A stretch of 64,000 bases of DNA from Owenia fusiformis (Eukaryota > Annelida > Polychaeta > Sabellida > Oweniidae): assembly GCA_903813345.2 (NCBI GenBank), contig CAIIXF020000006.1, positions 3,286,001-3,350,000 on the forward strand, written 5' to 3'. Both the position numbers and the translations under genes were made by a program. The notes beneath the pieces are model-generated. The model was not told the DNA's origin and did not search any database. It was given only the letters and a program-made list of their open reading frames with translations. Below, piece after piece: positions 58,573 to 64,000 of this stretch. Numbering within the stretch: position 1 is the stretch's first letter; every line of letters starts with the position of its first letter.

Positions 58573-59679
58573 ATTTTTTAGGATGCACTCTAAACCAATC
58601 TTTTTGAAATTTGGTTTTATCTTTTAATGGCAATGTGCAATTTGTTCCACTGATATATATGTACATATTTGAGTTTGGCGAAGGCCTTATAATAAGTGTA
58701 TACATATTTTATATCAGTTGTAGATGAAAAAAACGTTTTCATTGTACTACATTCCTTGACCATCTTCATTTTAATTATAAGGTCTGACAGTGATTAATTA
58801 TAGTAATGAATGGTAAATAACCTTTGCTTCACTAATGTCCTTCCTGCTCAATGTAAAGCCCGACTCTCTAATAATCATTATTACATTTCCAGCACTTCAA
58901 TTATATTCTCTCAATTCCTTTGGAACTAAAGTATCATGCATGTTTTCAATAGGGCATTGACTAAATACTGTAATACATATCTTTAATATTAAATTAAAAT
59001 GAATCATAATTTTTAAAGTTATTATGGCAAGAAGAAATATAAAAAGCCTTTACTCCTGTATATGTATAAATAAAAAAAACATTTATCATAATTATAAGAC
59101 TAGAAAATGGTAATTCAATTGAGGCTGAAAAATGACAGCTCATATGAGTAGCAAATCCCAATGTTTTTCCAGATCATTTGAGGATATCTTATCTAAGATA
59201 CACATGATGAAACATTGTTGAAAAGTGTTCAATGCATATGTTCATAGCATCAATAGTAACTGATATTGAGAGGAATCAGGTTTCCATCTAAGCATGCCCT
59301 GATGCCAAATCATTTAATTTCAGAAATCAGTCTTTCCCAAATTTACATTATCCACACAGGTATCCAAAGGTTGGAAGATAGGATATATTAAAACTACTCA
59401 AATAATGGTAAAGACAAGAATGACAAATTCAGATAATTATAGAAACTTTTTAGTTTATTTTAAGAGAATGCCTTAGACTGAAATCTTTAGCTTTAGCTTT
59501 TAAAACAGTCTCTAAAAAGTTAACACTATTTATTAACAAATATGTATGTTCAAATGCCGAAAGGAAAGTACAAAGAATGGTTACAGAATACAGAAAGAAA
59601 CAAGAAAAACATCTAAGAGTACACAAGCATAAGGAAACATGCCCAACTATCCCAAATCATAATCCAGTGTTAAATGAAA
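58573..59679. other. AT-rich DNA, no gene seen
   Basis: No feature recognised on either strand. Confidence 0.45.
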
Positions 59680-59840
59680 AGGTGTCTAGTACCCCCCTCT
59701 CCCACCATTCAAGTTCCAATATCACAATTTGAGACTATAACACCAATAAGGAACATTTCATCATACTGAAGGCACTACAATACATCTTGAAAAATAAATC
59801 AAAATTGAGAGCCAATAATCAACACGTGGACAAAATACAA
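59680..59840 (-). repeat. Dispersed repeat family R1, copy 4 (partial)
   Basis: On the plus strand it reads TAGTACCCCCCTCTCCCACC, ATTCAAGTTCCAATATCACA and GAACATTTCATCATACTGAA, i.e. the inverse of copy 1 internal sequence. Confidence 0.75.
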
Positions 59841-60629
59841 ATGAAATTTTGCAACTGAGTAGCTATTTTACATTTCCTTATGCATAATTTTGAAACACAA
59901 TAGAATATCTGTAATCTACTTTGGAAAAATAACTTGAGCAGATCCCTTACTTACTTCAGGGTGGTACAACTTCATTAATGGAGATTATATTGGGTACTTG
60001 AACCAAGTGGTGAATAACATGGGCATAATGGTCTTATGATGTGCATATCCTATGAAACATTTCCTCAATGAGGGTACCTGAATACATACCAAAACAAAAA
60101 CATCACATTCAGTAGTTTACTCACCAACTTAAAATTTTCAAATAAATCAAATTGGTATAGTCTTGTTAGTTATTCGAATATATGTTTGCATTCTCCATTC
60201 CCCTCTAAATCTGATGTAATATGATTTACATATCAGACTAAATATACTAAATCTGAGTATTGAGTATTGCAGCTATATTACACAAAAATGCTTTTTTCAA
60301 ATTATGTCTTAAATCATTTTTTGCATCATTCTTTTCTGTAAATATTACAGATATATAATGGTTCGAATTTCAAGCTAATACAAATGCTAATAAAGAGAAC
60401 CATTGTGTCACAATTGGGTTTCTATTGGAATTAGATGAAGTAGGTCCCCCATATGAAGGACTAAATGATATAAAAATGCCTTTGCAAAAGGAATGTATTA
60501 AGGAGTTGCTTCACAAACAGATATTTATGCAGAGGTGTCAGTTTAGGAAAAGCAAACCCCACTTCAATGCAGAGAAAGATGGGCAAAATGCAAAAACATC
60601 ACATTTGAAAGGGCAGCATATGATGTTGT

Positions 60630-60942
60630 AATATGTATATATATATTTATTGGTTACCTCCACATTTGGCGAGCAATACCTCATTGGTATATCCCATATT
60701 TTACGTATTTTACACTCGAAGACAGAGCCAGAAACCCCTCCTTGGTGGAGCCCTGTGTTCTTTTGTGTGCACAGGTACACAGACATACAGGTACACACCA
60801 CAGCCTTTTATACGAGTCGTGAACCACTCAGTCAAACACCCAGAATTACATAACGCACAAACAAACTTGTCTGAAACGGGAACAGAACCCGTGGCCGAGC
60901 GATATTGGTAACCTTGACTCTGCCACTGAGCCATAGCGGGTG
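60630..60942 (-). mobile_element. tRNA-derived SINE
   Basis: The minus strand starts with a tRNA-like head: CTATGGCTCAGTGGCAGAG contains a good pol III A-box, and GGCCACGGGTTCTGTTCCCG carries a B-box about 35-40 nt later. A ~200-bp non-tRNA body follows, then an AATAAATATATATATAC tail. Overlapping 67-92 codon frames on both strands lie inside it and are not genes. It cannot fold as an intact tRNA gene because the head runs straight into the body. Confidence 0.75.
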
Positions 60943-61019
60943 GACTAAAGTATTTGGGAATCTGATTGAATTGTCCAAGCTATCAACTACTGTCCAAGCT
61001 GATCAAGCTATTTTATCAC

Positions 61020-63150
61020 TGCACTTAACAGTCTAATACTGATCACTAACCTTGTAGATTAAAATATCTTCTCAATGAAGATAACAAATTGAAAATATCC
61101 ACCATTTTTCTTATAGGCTGAACAAAACTGCACAACATTGTAATATTTATCAGTTACCTTGACTATACTAAAGTATCTTAGATCTTAAAGAAGATAATAA
61201 ATTGAAAATGTTCTCCCTATATGTGGCACAAAATTGCAAATATAGCATTGTAATATCAATTACCTTGAACCAAAATATCTTCTTAATGTAGATAACAAAT
61301 TAAAAATAGTAAACCCTTATTTGTAACATACTTATTTATCACTTACCTCACAGACTAAAATATCTTCTAAATGAAGATAACAAAATGAAAAAATATCTAC
61401 CCTTATTTGTATATGCTGCATAAACTCCATGTACAACATAGTAATATTTATCACTAGTGGTGGGACTCGTGTGAATTATCCTACTCGAGTAGAGGCTCTT
61501 GAACACTCGATTTATTCGCGATTAAAATGAATGATTTTGGAAAAAAGTTCAGAAAAACTTTCTCCGGAAAGTTACAAACTTTCACTTCCAGTAGAAATGT
61601 TTTCAAGTGTTCTCTGCTCAACCTACCTTGAAAAACTCCAACATACTCATCAAATTATTCAAATAGAATAACACAATACACTTTATATGTTCTTGTTTTG
61701 CATTGAAAAGTAAAAAAAATAGCAATTTACGCTAATTGGTTTGACCTAGTTATACATTGCATTGCACATGCGCAACCAGATATTATCGATAAATAAGAAC
61801 AAACACGAGAAAGCTCATTGTATTTGATTTATTATTCCAAACTTAAGGTTTCATACTACAATGCTATATATTAAGGAAGGCATCATTGCTAAACATTGTA
61901 CAGAAATGTTGTACATTGGATGTGTTTTTTTACGTAAATTGCGGTTAAAAGGTGGGTAAATCACATTTTCTTCATCATTTTTTCATTTTTTTTCAATTCG
62001 AGTCAGAATTTACCAATCGATGAATCGTATTTACAGGGTTTGGCGAGTAGTATTCGAGTCCCCAAGTCAATCGTTACTCCACTATTTATCACTTACTTTA
62101 CAGACTAAAATATCTGCTAAATGAAGATAACAAATTGAAAGTATCTACCCTTATTTGTATATGCTGCACAAACTCAATGTACAACATAGTAATATTTATC
62201 ACTTACTTTACAGACTAAAATATCTTCTAAATGAAGATAACAAATTGAAAATATCTACCCTTATTCGTACATGCTGCACAAACTCCATGTTCAACATTGC
62301 AATATTTATCACTTACCTTAAAGAATTAAATTTCTTCTTAATGAAGATAACAAAATGACAAAATATTTACCCTTATTTGTATATGCTGTACAAACTCCAT
62401 GTACAATATTGCAATTTTTATCACTTACCTTACAGACTAAACTATCTTCTAAATGAAGATAACAAATTGAAAGTATCTTCCCTTATTTGTATATGCTGCA
62501 CAAACTCCATGTACAACATTATCATATTTATCACTTACCTTACAGACTAAAATATCTTCTAAATGAAGATGACAAATTGAAAGTATCTTCCCTTATTTGT
62601 ATATATGCTGCACAAACTCCATGTACAACATTATCATATTTATCACTTACCTTTCAGACTAAAATATCTTCTAAATGAAGATAACAAATTGAAAAAATAT
62701 CTACCCTTATTTGTATTCACTGCACAAACTCCATGTACAACATTGTAATATTCATCACTTACCTTTCAGACTAAAATATCTTCTAAATGAAGATAACAAA
62801 TTGAAAAAAATATCTACCCTTATTTGTATATGCTGCACAAACTCCTTGTACAATATAGTAATATTAATCACTTACCTTACAGACTAAACTATCTACTAAA
62901 TGAAGATAACAAAATGAAAGTATATACCCTTATTTGTAACATTGTAATATTTATCACTTACCTCACAGACTAAAATATCTTCTAAATGAAAATAAAAAAT
63001 GAAAAAATATCTTCCCTTATTTGTATATGCTGCACAAACTCCATGTACAATATAGTAATATTTATTACTTACCTTCAGACTAAAATATTTTCTAACATAG
63101 TAACATTTATCACTCACCTTACAAACTAAAATTTCTTCTAAATTTATTTT
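61020..63150 (-). repeat. Tandem array of ~90-114-bp units containing splice-site cassettes
   Basis: About 13 recognisable units share (plus strand) TTTATCACTTACC, CAGACTAAAATATCTTCTAA, ATGAAGATAACAAATTG, ACCCTTATTTGTATATGCTG and CACAAACTCCATGTACAACA. On the minus strand most units read CAATTTGTTATCTTCATTTAG | AAGATATTTTAGTCTGTAAG | GTAAGTGATAAATATT, i.e. a pyrimidine-rich acceptor, 20 nt and a consensus donor. Small frames (62155-62358, 62487-62678, 62896-63117) only translate the repeat. The array is interrupted at 61455-62084 by a transposon. Confidence 0.9.
61455..62084. mobile_element. hAT-type MITE with perfect 8-bp target duplication
   Basis: A 630-bp insertion starting TAGTGGTGGGACTCGTG and ending ...GTTACTCCACTA. 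It is flanked by TTTATCAC on both sides (61447-61454 and 62085-62092), which is itself part of the array unit, so the pre-insertion sequence can be checked against neighbouring units. Both ends carry ACTCGAGTA/TATTCGAGT-like inverted sequence inside the TAGTGG termini. There is no ORF. The intact duplication implies it is younger than the array. Confidence 0.85.
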
Positions 63151-63654
63151 TTATTTATTTTTATTTATCATGTTTTATGTAATACAATAATATATGTAAA
63201 AAGAAAATTTCCAAAAAGGCGACTTTGTTTAACATTATAAGTCGCAGGGTTAATTATAAAATTTTATTTCAAAAAACAAAAAACAATCCAATTGGTGAAG
63301 CAAATTGGTGAATAAATTAAGCATAGAAGGTTTGATAATTGCTGCTAACACTCAGACACTTACACACTTCTGGAGAAAAGAGGCACTAGTTTCAAGAACA
63401 GTTATGTTTGTAGCGTAGTTAAGTTTTGAGCTGCCAAAAAGAAAGAAATTCAATTTCTCTTGTTGGGTCTTAAAATTCTTTTTATAATGGATTTCAAGGT
63501 TATTTAGTTTAAGGATGCAGTACCGGGTCGGTTTTCACGTCTGTTTGCGCAGGTTTGACTTCCGGTTTGAGAAAGCTAGCTCCCAAGAACGTCATTCTCA
63601 CATTTAGTCTTATTCAAAAATTATAGTTTATTTCGATAATGGCCCTTAAGAAAA
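63151..63654. other. AT-rich DNA, no gene seen
   Basis: Begins with a TTTATTTTTATTTATC low-complexity tract. A slightly GC-richer patch around 63525-63595 (GTCTGTTTGCGCAGGTTTG) looks like the edge of a dispersed repeat but could not be delimited. Confidence 0.4.
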
Positions 63655-63810
63655 AAGCCATGGTAACCATGGTATTCCATGGTGCGCCCATGGTAATCCA
63701 TGGTTTTCCATGGAAATTCATGGTTTTCCATGTTATTTTCCATGGAAATTCATGGACGCCCATGGTAATCTTCCATGGATATTTACCATGATTTTCCGTG
63801 GTAATTGTTG
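63655..63810. repeat. CCATGG-rich palindromic cluster
   Basis: CCATGG or CATGG words, nearly all within the palindrome CCATGG, recur about every 8-25 bp (for example AACCATGGTATTCCATGGTG and TCCATGGTTTTCCATGGAAA). The short plus-strand frame starting at 63710 translates this repetition. The region can adopt many alternative hairpins. Confidence 0.9.
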
Positions 63811-64000
63811 GTTTGGTAATTGGTTTTTAATGGATGTGTCATGGAAATGTAAAATCAACAATTTTGGTAGGATTTGTATTTACCAAAATCTCCAAAATGA
63901 ATGTTTTGATGATATATCCCAGTTAGACTGAGATTTATCATTGAGAAAAAAGGATGGACATTTCATTTTGAAGGTATAGCAAGAACATTCATCGAATGTT
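63811..64000. other. Window edge, no feature seen
   Basis: Nothing recognised in the last 190 bp. Confidence 0.4.

Noticed and set aside
60425-60631. 68-codon plus-strand frame rich in Lys/Gln/His
   Set aside because: Looks somewhat protein-like, but no family resemblance, start context or splice borders could be established.

Overview
The window is AT-rich (roughly two-thirds A+T by eye) nuclear DNA of an animal, most likely a marine invertebrate. The evidence is the near absence of long ORFs, GT..AG exon-intron structure where coding is visible, and a dense mix of animal transposon superfamilies: Academ, Penelope, hAT, mariner, a Crypton-like recombinase, LINE, a tRNA-derived SINE, a Transib-like element and a TTAA-target element. 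Some repeats carry CCGTCC and AGATGGCCGCC motifs of a kind common in molluscs and other marine invertebrates. The phylum cannot be fixed from the sequence. No rRNA, genuine tRNA, operon or CRISPR array is visible.

Layout. 1-10 kb: mostly featureless AT-rich DNA with two related interspersed repeats. 10.0-16.3 kb: a complete but decayed 6.2-kb Academ-type transposon with ~190-bp terminal inverted repeats and a minus-strand transposase/XPG-type nuclease gene broken by several frameshifts, with a Penelope 3' fragment nested inside it. 17.4-18.3 kb: an internally deleted hAT element. 20.2 kb: a perfect long hairpin. 21.8-22.3 kb: a Crypton-like fragment. 24.4-25.0 kb: the best candidate host coding exon (minus strand, ATG start, clean donor), with weaker candidate minus-strand exons at 21.2 and 39.6 kb.

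30.5-33.0 kb: a 265-bp tandem duplication. Its second copy received a 1.9-kb element filled with an ~11-unit satellite rich in AGGTCA/TGACCT half-sites. 34.7-38.8 kb: repeated segments; one copy is split by a 1260-bp element with CACGGTG termini and an exact 5-bp target duplication (Transib/RAG-like signature), with intact paralogous sites in the same window. 42.0-44.9 kb: a TTAA-flanked element containing smaller repeats and a promoter-like CRE palindrome. 46.2-47.5 kb: a LINE reverse transcriptase fragment and a satellite.

47.6-50.3 kb: a plus-strand multi-exon gene of unknown family with good splice sites and a poly(A) signal. It carries three in-frame stops, all explainable as C-to-T changes, plus frame breaks, so it is read as a pseudogene. 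51.5-52.6 kb: a mariner element with a degraded transposase. 55.7-57.0 kb: a large fold-back element with a TAA target duplication. 60.6-60.9 kb: a SINE. 61.0-63.2 kb: an array of ~100-bp units, each carrying a splice-acceptor/20-nt exon/splice-donor cassette on the minus strand, interrupted by a 630-bp hAT MITE with a perfect 8-bp duplication. 63.7-63.8 kb: a CCATGG-rich palindromic cluster.

Functionally the window looks like intergenic or long-intron DNA built by successive transposon insertions. No intact transposase is visible, so any mobility of the non-autonomous elements would depend on copies elsewhere. Family names below come from recognising motifs and termini by eye, not from a database search.
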